Shown: positions 23,542 through 34,213 of the stretch, one piece after another
Numbering within the stretch: position 1 is the stretch's first letter
Layout of the letters: each line of letters begins with the position of its first letter
DNA from: Siphonodentalium dalli
Taxonomy: Eukaryota > Mollusca > Scaphopoda > Gadilida > Siphonodentaliidae
Direction of reading: 5' to 3'
Length of the DNA: 64,000 nt
NCBI GenBank assembly: GCA_032622095.1
Contig: CP136069.1
Coordinates: 19,543,326-19,607,325 of the forward strand
Notes under the pieces: model-generated
The model's database searches: none
Seen by the model: the letters and a program-made list of their open reading frames with translations, nothing else
Told to the model about the DNA's origin: nothing
Position numbers and translations under genes: made by a program

Positions 23542-23700
23542 TAAGGATTAACTGTCATGTGGACTGTTTTTATGGAGATGTAACCGTGAGGTAAGTGGAC
23601 ATAACTTGTGTAAAACCCGAAGGGTTTTACATACAAGTTATGACCACTTACGTCACGGTTACATCTCCATAAAAATAGTCCACATGACAGTTAATCCTTA
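23542..23700. repeat. stand-alone near-perfect hairpin
   Basis: Arms of about 72 nt: TAAGGATTAACTGTCATGTG at 23542 pairs with CACATGACAGTTAATCCTTA ending at 23700. The tip at about 23613-23628 contains AACCCGAAGGGTT. Only a few mismatches. Confidence 0.9.
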
Positions 23701-24277
23701 TATTTATATACATTTAGCGAAAAAGCCACTTTTGTAAATGTATTTAAATCGAAAAGTGTATCTTGACAAAAACAGCCCAAAATACCAAAATAGCACCCTT
23801 GGCAAAAGTTAATAGGAACAATTTCTCTTCATATTGAAACCCGATGATGTATTAAGTCAATCCTGCGCGAGTTCAAATACGCCCAAAACATTACGCGTTC
23901 GTCTTTCCAAACCCAATGACGTATGGATGGTGTTGTGAGCTTGGTGTTGTGAGCCGTTGCGCAGTCACCGAGGAATAACTGCAACTAGCACGTGGGCGCC
24001 GACCAATCAGAATGCTGGATTTAGTGATGACAACACTTAGTATGTAAATATATAATTGTAACTCTGGAACCATGAATATATACACCTTTAACATCCTCAT
24101 CGTGTGTTCGAAACCTCATATTGATAACGTAAAGTGAAGTTCAGACCAGTCACACAAATAAATCCGATTCTCGTGAGAAGAAAACGAAACTTGCGATATT
24201 CGTAAAGTTTTCTGTATCCATTGTCAAATTGAATTTAAGGCGGATATATTTAACTTCAATAGTTAAAGGGACTGACG

Positions 24278-24701
24278 TATGGAGCCCCGGAGGTGACATC
24301 CGAATGTTTTTTTTAAGTCGTGCCCACGAGAATAAGGTCGTGGCCACGAGAATAAGGTCGTGGCCACGAGAATAAAGACGTGCCCACGAGAATAAGGTCG
24401 TGGCCACGAGAATATGAAGTCGTGGCCACGAGACTATTCTCGTGGCCACGACCTTATTCTCGTGGCCACGACTTTATTCTCGTGGGCACGACTTTATTCG
24501 CGTGGCCACGACTTCATATTCTCGTGGCCACGACTTCATTCTCGTGGCCATAACTTCATATACTCGTGGCCACGACTTCATATTCTCGTGGCCACGACTT
24601 CATATTCTTGTGGCCACGAATTCATATTCTCGTGGCCTCGACTTTATTCTCGTGGCCACGACTTAAAGAAAACATTCGGATGTCACCTCCGGGGCTCCAT
24701 A
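24278..24701. mobile_element. foldback MITE built of GTGGCCAC repeats
   Basis: Terminal inverted repeats of about 38 bp (TATGGAGCCCCGGAGGTGAC, then ATCCGAATGTTTT) at 24278 and 24665-24701, flanked by CTGACG on both sides (24272-24277, 24702-24707). The interior is a tandem of a ~20-bp unit (CGTGGCCACGAGAATAAGGT) that switches orientation near 24430, so the whole element can fold. The unit itself contains the palindrome CGTGGCCACG. Frames through it (Arg/Trp/His-rich) are artefacts. Confidence 0.9.
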
Positions 24702-24709
24702 CTGACGGC

Positions 24710-25820
24710 CTTAGAATTGGGTTCATGTGAAATAATATAAAAGTCTATAATACGACCACTATCAACAACAAGTACATGCTAATATAAATTTATTTTGTTC
24801 GTATTTTCATTATTAATAACTCTTTCAATGTCAAGACCATTATTATTTACACGTTACTGTTGCAGTGGAATTACCAGTAAAAATCCAATTAATCCAATAA
24901 GATATACCAAAGTTTAATCAAAACTTGTTTAGTGGTGATTGTTTGCAGCATTATATATGTTTTGCACATTTACCCACTGTGATTGCCTTGGATCCCTTTG
25001 ATAACCAACAATGTTGACATAAGTACAACATCCTGGGGAATTACTCACGTCAGTATAGTTTTCAATTCATTTATTTCTCACTCCCTTAATAAAGGTATGG
25101 AGATAATTATATGTGTACAGTATTTACATATATACATATGGTCAACATGGTTCATCTATAACATAACAGTGTTATATAAAAGACTTATAATCAGATATAC
25201 ATGTAACATCGCTATAATATACAAATTTATGATATCATTGAACCAACAGGTAATACACCTTCCTAATATACTTAGCCGGCGATATATATGTTTGTCTTTT
25301 GTATTTAGTAATTCGCTCATGACTATAACATTTGGTCTTTAAGTGAATTCTTTCAGCAGTAGGCGGTTTCTAAGAAAATTAAAGTGTTCACATTTAAACA
25401 ACTAGTGGAATTCATCGCCAACTCTTGTCGAAGAGCATACTGTGCAAAAACGATCTTTTGTTTTGCCATCTACCCACCCCTGCTTGGAGTTTGTGGTTGC
25501 ACGTTCGGAATTTACATAATGTTTCTCGATCGTTTCTATTACTACAATCTAGATATTCTTCAAAGTGGAAATTGTTCTTGTGTATCCTATAAATGACACC
25601 TCTGCTAGTGTTATCAATGTCTGTCGACTAACTCGAAACACATTTTTCTATAAGGCAGCATAATCAATTAGCTGGTCTACATTCTGAATTTGATCAGCTC
25701 CCAATAAGTGGGATTGACTAGAATCAAGCACATTTTCGCGAATCTTACGAAGCCATGGAAAACAATAATCATTTTCATGTGATGAGCTATAAGCTAACTT
25801 ATATAGTAGTTTGCTGTATA
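24710..25820. other. no gene seen
   Basis: Two open frames (24983-25342, 25384-25596) encode hydrophobic, AT-codon-rich peptides without domains. The second contains a possible membrane segment but has no initiation or splice context. I do not support either as a gene. Confidence 0.4.
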
Positions 25821-26240
25821 TGTGACCCGCCATATCAAATCCAGTCGTAAGTCGGGATTTTTTTACTTTGTGCCAATGCATTCTCTTATATATGCGAGTC
25901 GACCATAGGTCGCCTCGCATATATAAGAGAATGCTTGGCCTAACAATTTTTTATCATTTAAAAAAAAAAAAATTTACTTACAATTTTTAGGACATAAAAT
26001 AAAAAACATCCATTACCCTGCAGGGAGCCCCACACATATATAGAAGCATATAGAAGAGTGTCGTCTGCTCATTTTTGTCTGGGGTTCTGTATGGGTGAAA
26101 TTATAATATTGTTAAAGAATACAAGAAAAAATTATTAAAATTGTAAAAAATTGTTAGGCCAATGCATTCTCTTACATATGCGAGGCGACCTATGGTCGAC
26201 TCGCATATATAAGAGAATGCATTGGCACAGGGTAAAAAAA
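25821..26240 (+). mobile_element. HPa hairpin-pair MITE, right end truncated
   Basis: Starts TGTGACCCGCCATATCAAAT, TCCAGTCGTAAGTCGGG. Hairpins at 25872-25939 (one small deletion) and 26158-26226 in inverted orientation surround a ~215-bp core with ATCCATTACCCTGCAGGGAG and GAAGAGTGTCGTCTGCTCAT. The right terminal GGCGGGTCACA is missing after 26240. Confidence 0.9.
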
Positions 26241-26284
26241 ATGCGATCTTCGTTGTGAGGGTTTATTGAGGATGTACTTTTTCC

Positions 26285-26532
26285 TTAAATGGGGTACTGT
26301 TGACTAAATCCGGCCATTTTGGGTAAACACCAATGGTTATAATAAAAATTAGTTAATGACTCTAATCATAAACTCATTTTCATTATAATTACCATGTTGT
26401 TTGCATCGTTCATAGAGCACATGACTGTATCTTGCACTAATCCATGGATGAAATTCATTCATTTGTTGCATATATATTCTGTGAGTATAAAATGAGATGG
26501 TCCCACAAATGGCCGGATTTAGTGTAATGTCA
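26285..26532 (-). mobile_element. M4 palindromic MITE, partly decayed
   Basis: Begins TTAAATGGGGTACTG and ends within GGCCGGATTTAGTGTAATG. The right arm is closely related to both arms of the element at 48005-48359. Its minus strand reads a peptide (MQQMNEFHPWIS, LYERCKQHGNYNENEFM) that is also readable in the arms at 48 kb. Confidence 0.75.
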
Positions 26533-26559
26533 TGGAAAGTGTGGACAAACTCATTCTGG

Positions 26560-28130
26560 TGTAACATTTACTCTCTTTCTCAAACCTATTATTGTCAACA
26601 TTTTGATTACCCACATGTTACGCTATCGTTGTAAAACTATATGCCAAATTGGGCTGATCTGCGGTTTCATCTACTATGATAAAGTGAATGATAATGTTGA
26701 ACAAATGTCCAAACATTGTGTGAGTCCTAAAAATAGCGACTTCGCATATAGTGTGTGGTAATGTTGAACAAATGTCCAAACATTGTGCAAGTCCTAAACA
26801 TAGCGATTTCACATATAGTGTGTAATAATGTTGAAAATATTTCCAAACATTCTGTGAGTCCTTTGTTCCGAATAAGGCCGAAAAAAGTACTTATTTGTGG
26901 ACCTTACAAGTCACGGAGCGACTTAGTGATATATTGATTTAATATATGCTAAGCTATCAAATAGTAGTATTTTTGCATCAGATAAAAACCGTTATCAGTC
27001 TAGTAAGATAACGATATCTCATTCGTATCCACTCGCGCTAAAATTAAAAGTGATTCAGTTTCTTGATAGAAGAAGACTGGACTAAAAGTCCCTGAGTGTT
27101 CAGGTTGAACAAATTATAATATGTGATCAGCTAATTGTTTTTCTTAAACATGCTATGATGTTAGCCCCTTTATCCCTCAACCAATATGTCTGAAAAATAA
27201 ATGGTACTATTTTTATCTACACAAGCTCATTACCATCGCTGTGCTTGGGTATACAAATTTGCACTTTTTAATTCCCATAGCCAACCAAAAAAGTGTTGAT
27301 ATCCTCTATGTATTAAACCGCATTCAGAGTTTTACACAGTAGTGAGGTGAACGCTCTTTATTTTATGAAACTTATTTTGTATACTCACGTTTGACACACG
27401 AATAAACCATTTTAATTGGCTGATTCCATCATCTCCGAACAATGTTGTCTTAAATATTAGACTTAAAGCGACCTGCAATATTCAATTCTCAAACTGAACT
27501 AATTAATATCTTCAATGTGTAGCGTTCCTTGTATCACAACATGCGATCTAAGTTAGATTCTTTATAAACGGACTATACATCCTCGCAGAAAGGGCATGTT
27601 TTATTCATTGATCAAGACAGAATTCACTTTCGGAAACTACCTAAATTCTAGTAATCACAATAACGTATTCACTTTGGCTAGATTCAGAACCAGAAATCAT
27701 AAACTGCCAATAGAACGGGAAGTTGGAACAACGTTCCGAGAGAGCAGCGTGTATGTACCTTGTGGAATCTGAATGCAATCGGCGATGAAATACACTACCT
27801 GATTTATTGCCCAATCTTCTCCGATTTGAGGGAATAATTATTTCCTGTCTTTTCGAAAATTACATACAGTCTTGGTAAATTGAAAATCCATCTGTTTTAA
27901 AGAAAACGTTTAAAACTTCCGTAGCTACCTGTTCTCCAGGTTAAACCAGGTAGCTTCCACCTCACAGAGCGGCAGCCTGTAAACTGCCATAACACATTTT
28001 CTATTCTTATGTATTACATGATCGTACCATTATTCCATTCAATAAACCCATTCTATAAATTGTGATATTAAACGTTCGTTTAAGAACATGAAATAGTGCC
28101 AGGTGACATTTGACTTCCGGTGTGTCGTCT
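26560..28130. other. no gene seen
   Basis: Holds a short local repeat (ATGTTGAACAAATGTCCAAA at 26693 and 26761, with a related third copy near 26828), one single GAGCG-type motif in reverse (GAACGCTCTTTATT at 27349-27363), and a small hairpin CTACCTGTTCTCCAGGTT-AACCAGGTAG near 27925. No supported ORF. Confidence 0.5.
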
Positions 28131-28131
28131 G

Positions 28132-28565
28132 TTTACATTCCACACGCTACGTCTCAAAATACTATGGCTTCCAATATTGTTCCAACAAACTATAAAGAAT
28201 GAAGAGTTTGAAAATTTATGTCATTAAATATACGGCATTAATTACGCCAAAGAATCTTCATTTGTCTGGGACTATTTCTTTACGCGGTCAAACAACGCAT
28301 AGTTAAGTGAAACGTCATCGCATGCCTTATAGAAGACGGTGTTAGTTTCGCGTCCCATTTGTTGATTTAAGTCTGTTTTGTCGAGGTTTTTGGATCATGT
28401 AATAAATAGAATCTACAACTCGTCCACAGTTCATAGCGGAATTTACAAAACTCGTCCAGTAAATTAGGTCTGGACCTCGCCAAAGGCACGGTCCAGACCT
28501 AATTTACTGAACTCGTTTTGTATAATACGCTATAAACTGGGGACTCGTTGTAGATCCTCTATTTG
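28132..28565 (+). mobile_element. foldback element FB1, copy 1
   Basis: A tail (TTTACATTCCACACGCTACG onward) followed by a long hairpin at 28410-28555: ATCTACAACTCGTCCACAGT pairs with ACTGGGGACTCGTTGTAGAT, with the tip near CCTCGCCAAAGGCACGG. The whole unit recurs inverted at 63602-64000. Confidence 0.85.
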
Positions 28566-28743
28566 TCAAACCCCGTGTCACGTCCTGATGGCAACATTAA
28601 CTTGAATATGATTAATTAGCTAATTACGTTAACCATCGTCCATCCGCACTTGACACGGGGTAGGTATTGTTTTATGTATTCCGTTGTCTCCGTACCATGT
28701 ACATTGGCTGGGATAATAAAGTGTATAAAGTGTATAAAGTGTA

Positions 28744-28816
28744 TTAAAGGTACTCAATCCGATTCGATGGTTCCCATATCATCAGATTCCAACAACAACA
28801 ACAACAACATTTTTTT
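28744..28816 (+). mobile_element. M3 MITE fragment
   Basis: TTAAAGGTACTCAATCCGAT, then TCGATGGTTCCCATATCATC, the M3 terminus, followed by (CAA)n and TTTTTTTATGCC; the body is lost. Preceded by three AAAGTGTAT units at 28716-28745. Confidence 0.7.
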
Positions 28817-28855
28817 ATGCCGCTTCAGTTATCTTCTTTACAGGGCGAAATGAGC

Positions 28856-29220
28856 TTAAAGGTACTCAATCCGATCAGACGCTCTTAAATTACTATTTAT
28901 TTGGCTTCGGGGGTACAAAATATTTGATTCGAGTCGAGGAACACACCCATCAAAGCTCAGAGTGATCAGATATCGATTTTTAAAGATTGTTATTTCTCGA
29001 GATGTGTAATAATATGTGGCCCAGAAACACGTGATATTTTAGTGATAATACGGCCATATTTTGTTGAACAAAATGTTGATAAATAACAAGTTTGGGAATG
29101 TGATACAGCGGTTAGCATTACTTTGTTTCAATAAATCGATTTTGATAACTAAAGCGTATTTTGAAGAAATGTTGTTGTATCTTGATGATATGGTGACCGT
29201 CTGATCGGATTGAGTGGCTT
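28856..29220 (+). mobile_element. M3 MITE
   Basis: Starts TTAAAGGTACTCAATCCGAT and ends near ATCGGATTGAGTGGCTTTT. Interior blocks TTTGGCTTCGGGGGTA, TTTGATTCGAGTCGAGGAAC and AGAGTGATCAGATATCGATT are shared with copies at 30798, 41988 and 50907. Confidence 0.85.
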
Positions 29221-29535
29221 TTGGGTCACGGGAATAATTGTCTTAGTGAGAAAAATGTCCCTGTTCTCTAGACAGTAACCCACAATAACGTTTGGTGTTA
29301 CTTTTTTATAAGGCGAAAATAGAGAGCGTGTGCGCGTAACTCAAGTCAAAGAATGTAGAAAATCGGGTCCCGACTGTTCTTCAGTTTGCAACAATAAAGG
29401 CCGTTCCTTGTTGTTCCATTCCTGATTTTGTAAAAAAAATAGAAACATCTGGAAAAATGCTTTGCCCTTGGCAAGCAATGTTCGAATATAGAGTATTTTG
29501 ATCGATATTTCGTGTATAAATCTTATCTATCTTAT

Positions 29536-30455
29536 TAACCCTTTATGTATTAAAGCATCATTAGTTATCCTAATATCACATATGAAATATTCAGATAATA
29601 AGTTAAGCCCTATCTATATTAAAGCATCATTAGTTATCCTAATATCCCATATGAAATGTTCAGATAATTAGTTAAGCCCTATCTATATTAAAGCATCATT
29701 AGTTATCCTAATATCCCATAGGAAATGTTCGGATAATAAGTTAAGCCCTATCTATATTAAAGCATCATTAGTTATCCTAATATCCCATAGGAAATGTTCA
29801 GATAATAAGTTTAACCCGTCCTATACTAAAGCATCACCGATGAGTAGTTATCCCATAGGAAATGTTCAGAATAAGTTTAACCCTTTCTATACTAAAGCAT
29901 CACTGATGAGTAGTTATCCCATATGACATGTTTAGATAATAAGTTTAACCCTTTATATACTAAAGCATCATTGATGAGTAGTTATCTCATAGGACATGTT
30001 CAGATAACATGTTTAACCCTTTCTATACTAATGCATCATTGATGAGTAATTATCACATAGGAAATGTTCAGATAATATATTTAACCCTTTCTATACTAAT
30101 GCATCATTGGTGAGTAGTTATCCCATATGAAATGTTCAGATCATAATTTTTAACCCTTTCTATACTAAAGCATCAATGATGAGTAGTTATCCGATAGGAA
30201 ATGTTCAGATAATAAATTTAACCCTTTATGTACAAAACATCCTTGGTGAGTAGTAAATTATCCCATTTGAAATGTTCATATGTCGTTTGTTGAACTTATT
30301 GTCTAAACATTTCCCTCAAAATAAAGGACCCCATTTATACTTTTATTTATCTTCCGTCTGCTTATATTACATGTACACCCCTGTGAATCAATAATGGACC
30401 ACTCCGATGTAAACCTTTTGACTGACTGAGAGAATCCATTTAGTATAGAAAGTTT
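29536..30455 (+). repeat. M6 element with its left end amplified into a 69-bp array
   Basis: From 29553 to about 30290, roughly ten units of 69 bp: AAGCATCATTGATGAGTAGT, TATCCCATAGGAAATGTTCA, GATAATAAGTTTAACCCTTT, CTATACTA. Each unit carries TTAACCCTTT, the end of M6. The segment 30290-30455 is unique M6 interior and right end, homologous to 22650-22820. Early units share a TTAGTTATCCTAATATCCC variant, so two sub-arrays exist. Confidence 0.9.
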
Positions 30456-30743
30456 TAAGCTATAGGTAGACTAAGTTAAAGAGGCTAAAATTTCGCATAA
30501 CGTGGCTTTCTAAATTTACTTCTAAAATGCAGTAAAATACCATAGAATAATTTTTATCACCAAAATCAGGTAAAATACCACTATAGGTGATATAAAGAAA
30601 TTCGTAAATACCGATATTATTTTCAGAGATAAATATTTGTTGGAGTTTCCAGTAAAATTTGGCTTCCGGGAAATACAATAACTATTGTTTAGAAGCACAC
30701 CGATGATATATTTAATATCCGAGTACAAATTGTGATATTCCAA

Positions 30744-30776
30744 TCAATCAATAAATGAATTGAATTGAATCGAATT
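30744..30776 (+). repeat. LINE/SINE-type TTGAA tail
   Basis: CAATCAATCAATAAATGAAT followed by TGAATTGAATCGAA. It resembles the AATAAATTGAATTG tails of animal LINEs; no reverse transcriptase relic is visible upstream. Confidence 0.4.
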
Positions 30777-30797
30777 TTGTTTCTGCCACCATAGCCA

Positions 30798-31238
30798 TTT
30801 AAAGATGCATAATCCGAATTAACGCGCCCCATTAACTATTTCTTTGGCATTGGGGGTAAAATATATTTGATTCGAGACGATGAACCCACACATCAACGCT
30901 CAGAGTGATCAGATATCGATTAAAAAAAATTGTTAATTCTCGAGTAATGTACTTACTTGTGGCCTAGGAAAACATTGCGGATGAAGATGGATAACTCTAA
31001 AGTCAAGTAAAAATACGGCGAAATTCCGTGATAACCAAGTGATAGTACAGCCATATTTCGTTGAACAACATGTTGATTAATAACATGTTTTGGGAAATTT
31101 TATACCATAGATGACTGTGGTGGTTAGCATTATTGTGTTGTATATTATCGATTCTGATAAATAAAACGCATTTTGAAGAAACGTTGTTGTTGTAACTTTA
31201 TGATATATGGACCGTCTGTTCGGATTGAGTATCTTTAA
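30798..31238 (+). mobile_element. M3 MITE
   Basis: 441 bp from TTTAAAGATGCATAATCCGA to TCGGATTGAGTATCTTTAAA, with the M3 interior blocks. Useful comparison for the M3 that supplies the end of the gene at 41988. Confidence 0.88.
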
Positions 31239-31470
31239 ATGAAACATATGTACATTTACCGCTTTGTAGACCATATGTAGTCACTCCCTTGTGCTAGGTT
31301 TATATGTCTAACTATTTTAGTCAGCAGAGTCAAGATAAACTATGCAATTATTGAATTAAAAACCGCAATGGATTTTGTGTTGTAGGTTTTCGTCGTGGTT
31401 TTCGCTATTAAGTAGTATCAAGACCTTGGCAGTTTCTTTGTTGGTGGATGACGAAAGACAGTTAACATAG

Positions 31471-31926
31471 GTGACCCGCCATATCAAATCCAGTCGTAAG
31501 TCGGGATTTTTTTACCCTGTGCCAATGCATTCTCTTATATATGCGAGTCGACCATAGGTCGACTCGCATATATAAGAGAATGCATTGGCCTAACAATTAT
31601 TTATCATTTTTTTTAAATAAATGTTTCTTACAATTTTTAGGACATAAAATAAAAAACATCCATTACCCTGCATGGAGCCCCACACATATATAGAAGCATA
31701 TAGAAGAGTGTCGTCTGCTCATGTTTATCTGGGGCTCTGTATGGGTGAAATTATAAAATTATTAAAGAATACAAGAACATTTTTTTAAAATTGAAAAAAA
31801 TTGTTAGGCCAATGCATTCTCTTATATATGCGATGCGACCTATGGTCGACTCGCATATATAAGAGAATGCATTGGCACAGGGTAAAACAATCCCGACTTA
31901 CGACTGGATTTGATATGGCGGGTCAC
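31471..31926 (+). mobile_element. HPa hairpin-pair MITE, complete
   Basis: Complete copy from GTGACCCGCCATATC to GATATGGCGGGTCACATAT. Hairpin 1 (31521-31589) is a perfect 33-bp-arm palindrome around ATA in this copy; hairpin 2 spans 31808-31876. Core ACCCTGCATGGAGCCCC. Confidence 0.95.
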
Positions 31927-31929
31927 ATA

Positions 31930-32905
31930 TAGGTCCGCTAATTGTCACTGGAAAATCACACATAAGTGCAACGCCAAGCGTGCACAGGACACATACACTT
32001 TGACGCCCAGATTACAGAGTTGCTAATGCTAAATGTTTGATTGGAAGAATACTTTTGCTATTTTCTATGTTCATGAAACTCCACAAATATCTGGATGAAA
32101 CCCATGAACGGGGATATCATTCCCCTCGTATTGGTGTGTCAATATACCAAAACGTTATTGATTGTTAGTATATTATATTCGAGTAGCAATGCTATACGTG
32201 CTACACACATAGAAAATATTACTATTCTCCAAGTCTATCAAGATCAATAACTGACGAAATTACATGGACGAAATCCGCTGCATGTTTGTATTCCATCAAT
32301 GCTTGTCTATTAGCATTTTAGTTTGACCATTGCTACTGCAGTAACAACGCAATGAAATGAAAATTCAAAAGTCCAACAAGGATCGTAACTTTGGTAAGAA
32401 TTAATGGACGAACCCTGAAATATGTGGGTACTTTCCTCTCAAACTATAGGCTATCACGTGACAAAAAACACCCAATTCCGGTAATGCAAAAAGTTCGTTC
32501 GTACTAATGGACAATTAACATATTTCCCAAGCCCTACAAGGCTCATGATTCTGGTAAAACGTAATGGACGAACCCTGTACTATATGTAGTATACTTTCTC
32601 ATTATGGGCTATGAACATGCCAAAAGACAACGAAATTAGAAAATTCAAACCCGATTTACAAGCTCAAATTCGCGTACGAACGGACGAACGAATAGACGGA
32701 CGGTGTCGTCGACTAAGTATTCACACCACGAACCGGCATAACAAAGTTCCCGGATGTAGTAACCAGGTTAACACAAAATCCTTGCATTATCACAAATGTG
32801 TGCTTCTAGCGGAATGGAACATAATTAATTGACGGGTTAATATAACCCAATGTTCTATGAACCTTACCAGGAGGGCTATATATCGTCAAATAACTACAAA
32901 CTCGC
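31930..32905. other. no gene seen
   Basis: The stretch TTGGTAAGAATTAATGGACG / AACCCTG recurs at about 32390 and 32555, with more AATGGACGAACCCT-like variants, a weak ~150-bp duplication. The 73-codon frame at 32611-32832 is unsupported. Confidence 0.45.
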
Positions 32906-32907
32906 TA

Positions 32908-33330
32908 ATATTATATACCATTTGAAAGAGGAAGCTCCAAAACATTGTATTGTCAACTTATTCGGTGAAATAAATTGTGAACATGTTGTTTTTGTTGAGA
33001 TAGCGACGTCTGTTATGTGCTAATTTTTCTGCACAAAGTCGATTATTTTCAATGGAAGGGGATTAACTATATGTATTTAGATATAGAGTTATTCCCATTC
33101 CATTGAAAATAAACTGCAGTTTGAATTCTGTTGCATTCTGGGAGCCATAGCGGGGGAATGATTTTATGATTTCAGCTATTTTGTATTACTCTATGGGCAC
33201 CTTCTGAGACACAGATGTTTCAGATGGTGATGAAATAGTATTTTAATCATATTTTATGGCATAGATTGTTATTAAAACCGTATATCAAGGCACTATAACA
33301 AAATAATCGGTGACTCGAAAATTAAGTGGG
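32908..33330 (-). mobile_element. M1 MITE, reversed
   Basis: Starts ACCATTTGAAAGAGGAAGCT (inner right end of M1 in reverse) and ends GACTCGAAAATTAAGTGGG. It contains an internal self-complementary pair: TTTTCAATGGAAGGGGAT at 33048 and ATTCCCATTCCATTGAAAAT at 33092. Confidence 0.85.
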
Positions 33331-33431
33331 TTTTAATAACAATACGCACAGTAAAATCAACATCGACAACTGTGTATTCTTTTTGTTTGAACACCCCAAT
33401 GAAAAATCATCATTAATGAAACACAATCCAT

Positions 33432-33862
33432 CTCTTTATTTTTTTACCCTGTGCCAATGCATTCTCTTATATATGCGAGTCGACCATAGGTCGCCTCGCA
33501 TATATAAGAGAATGCATTGGCCTAACAATTTTTTATCATTTTTTTAAAATAAATGTTTCCTACAATTTTTAGGACATAAATTAAAAAAACATCCATTACC
33601 CTGCAGGGAGCCCCACACATATATAGAAGCAAATAGAAGAGTGTCGTCTGCTCATGTTTGTCTGGGGCTTTGTATTGGTGAAATTATAAAATTGTTAAAG
33701 AATACAAGAAAAAATTATTAAAATTGTAAAAAATTGTTAGGCCAATGCATTCTCTTATATATGCGAGGCGACCTATGGTCGACTCGCATATATAAGAGAA
33801 TGCATTGGCGCAGGGTAAAACAAAATCACGACTTACGACTGGATTTGATATGGCGGGTCACA
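33432..33862 (+). mobile_element. HPa hairpin-pair MITE, left arm of an inverted duplication
   Basis: Left terminal ~45 bp missing; hairpins at 33453-33521 and 33741-33809; right end GATATGGCGGGTCACA intact. It carries the variant AGAAGCAAATAGAAGAG (other copies have GCATATAG), shared only with the inverted copy at 35716-36174. Confidence 0.93.
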
Positions 33863-33943
33863 TATATTGATTACTCGCACGAAAATAACTGTCAAATGCA
33901 GTGTGGGTTCGTTTTAATGACTTCAGTTGTCTTTATTCGGTTA
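33863..33943 (+). repeat. inverted duplication, unique left arm next to exon 1
   Basis: About 80 bp of non-MITE sequence (TTGATTACTCGCACGAAAAT to GTTGTCTTTATTCGG) present in inverse orientation at 35634-35715. Together with the adjoining HPa copies this makes arms of about 500 bp around 33944-35633. Confidence 0.93.
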
Positions 33944-33971
33944 TTTATGTTACAGAAAAATAACATTAACC

Positions 33972-34213
33972 ATGAAATCAAAATCGGAAAAACTGACACT
34001 ACCTGTAATAGCGAACCAGTCCCGACCACCAGAAGTGAGTGACGGACCTGGAGGACTCCCAAACATGACAACCGATAGCAACGTCCCATCACGACCTAAA
34101 TATTGGAACCGAGGCTCTGTCGCCATGGTGAACGCTTCTGACGATGATTCTGATTGCGACTGTGTTTCTATCGAGGACAGACGATCTGCCGGCATTAGAT
34201 TTCAACGAAGACG
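33972..34213 (+). CDS. exon 1 of the K/E/R-rich repeat gene
   Basis: Starts at ATG in a good context (AACCATGA) and ends ACGAAGACG at a GTATGT donor (34214). Encodes 80 residues and two bases of an Arg codon, including YWNRGSVAMVNASDDDSDCD and VSIEDRRSAGIRFQRR. A polypyrimidine-like tract and GTTACAG just upstream (33925-33954) could be an acceptor, so the exon may begin at 33955 with a non-coding exon further upstream. There is no in-frame ATG upstream before a stop. Evidence is the coding-like composition plus the exact phase match to 37782. Confidence 0.7.

Noticed and set aside
24150-24740. Trp/Arg/His-rich frames on both strands
   Set aside because: Translations of the 20-bp GTGGCCAC repeat.
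24983-25596. Two hydrophobic frames as membrane-protein exons
   Set aside because: AT-codon-driven composition, no splice sites in phase, no recognisable family.
29870-30200. Hammerhead ribozyme suggested by CTGATGAG followed by GGAAATG in the 69-bp units
   Set aside because: Most units have TTGATGAG instead of CTGATGAG, and the sequence between does not form a stem II.
33326-34042. Frames starting in HPa hairpins (MRVDHRSPRIYKRMHW type)
   Set aside because: The same peptide appears in every hairpin copy on either strand; it is the palindrome translated, not a gene.
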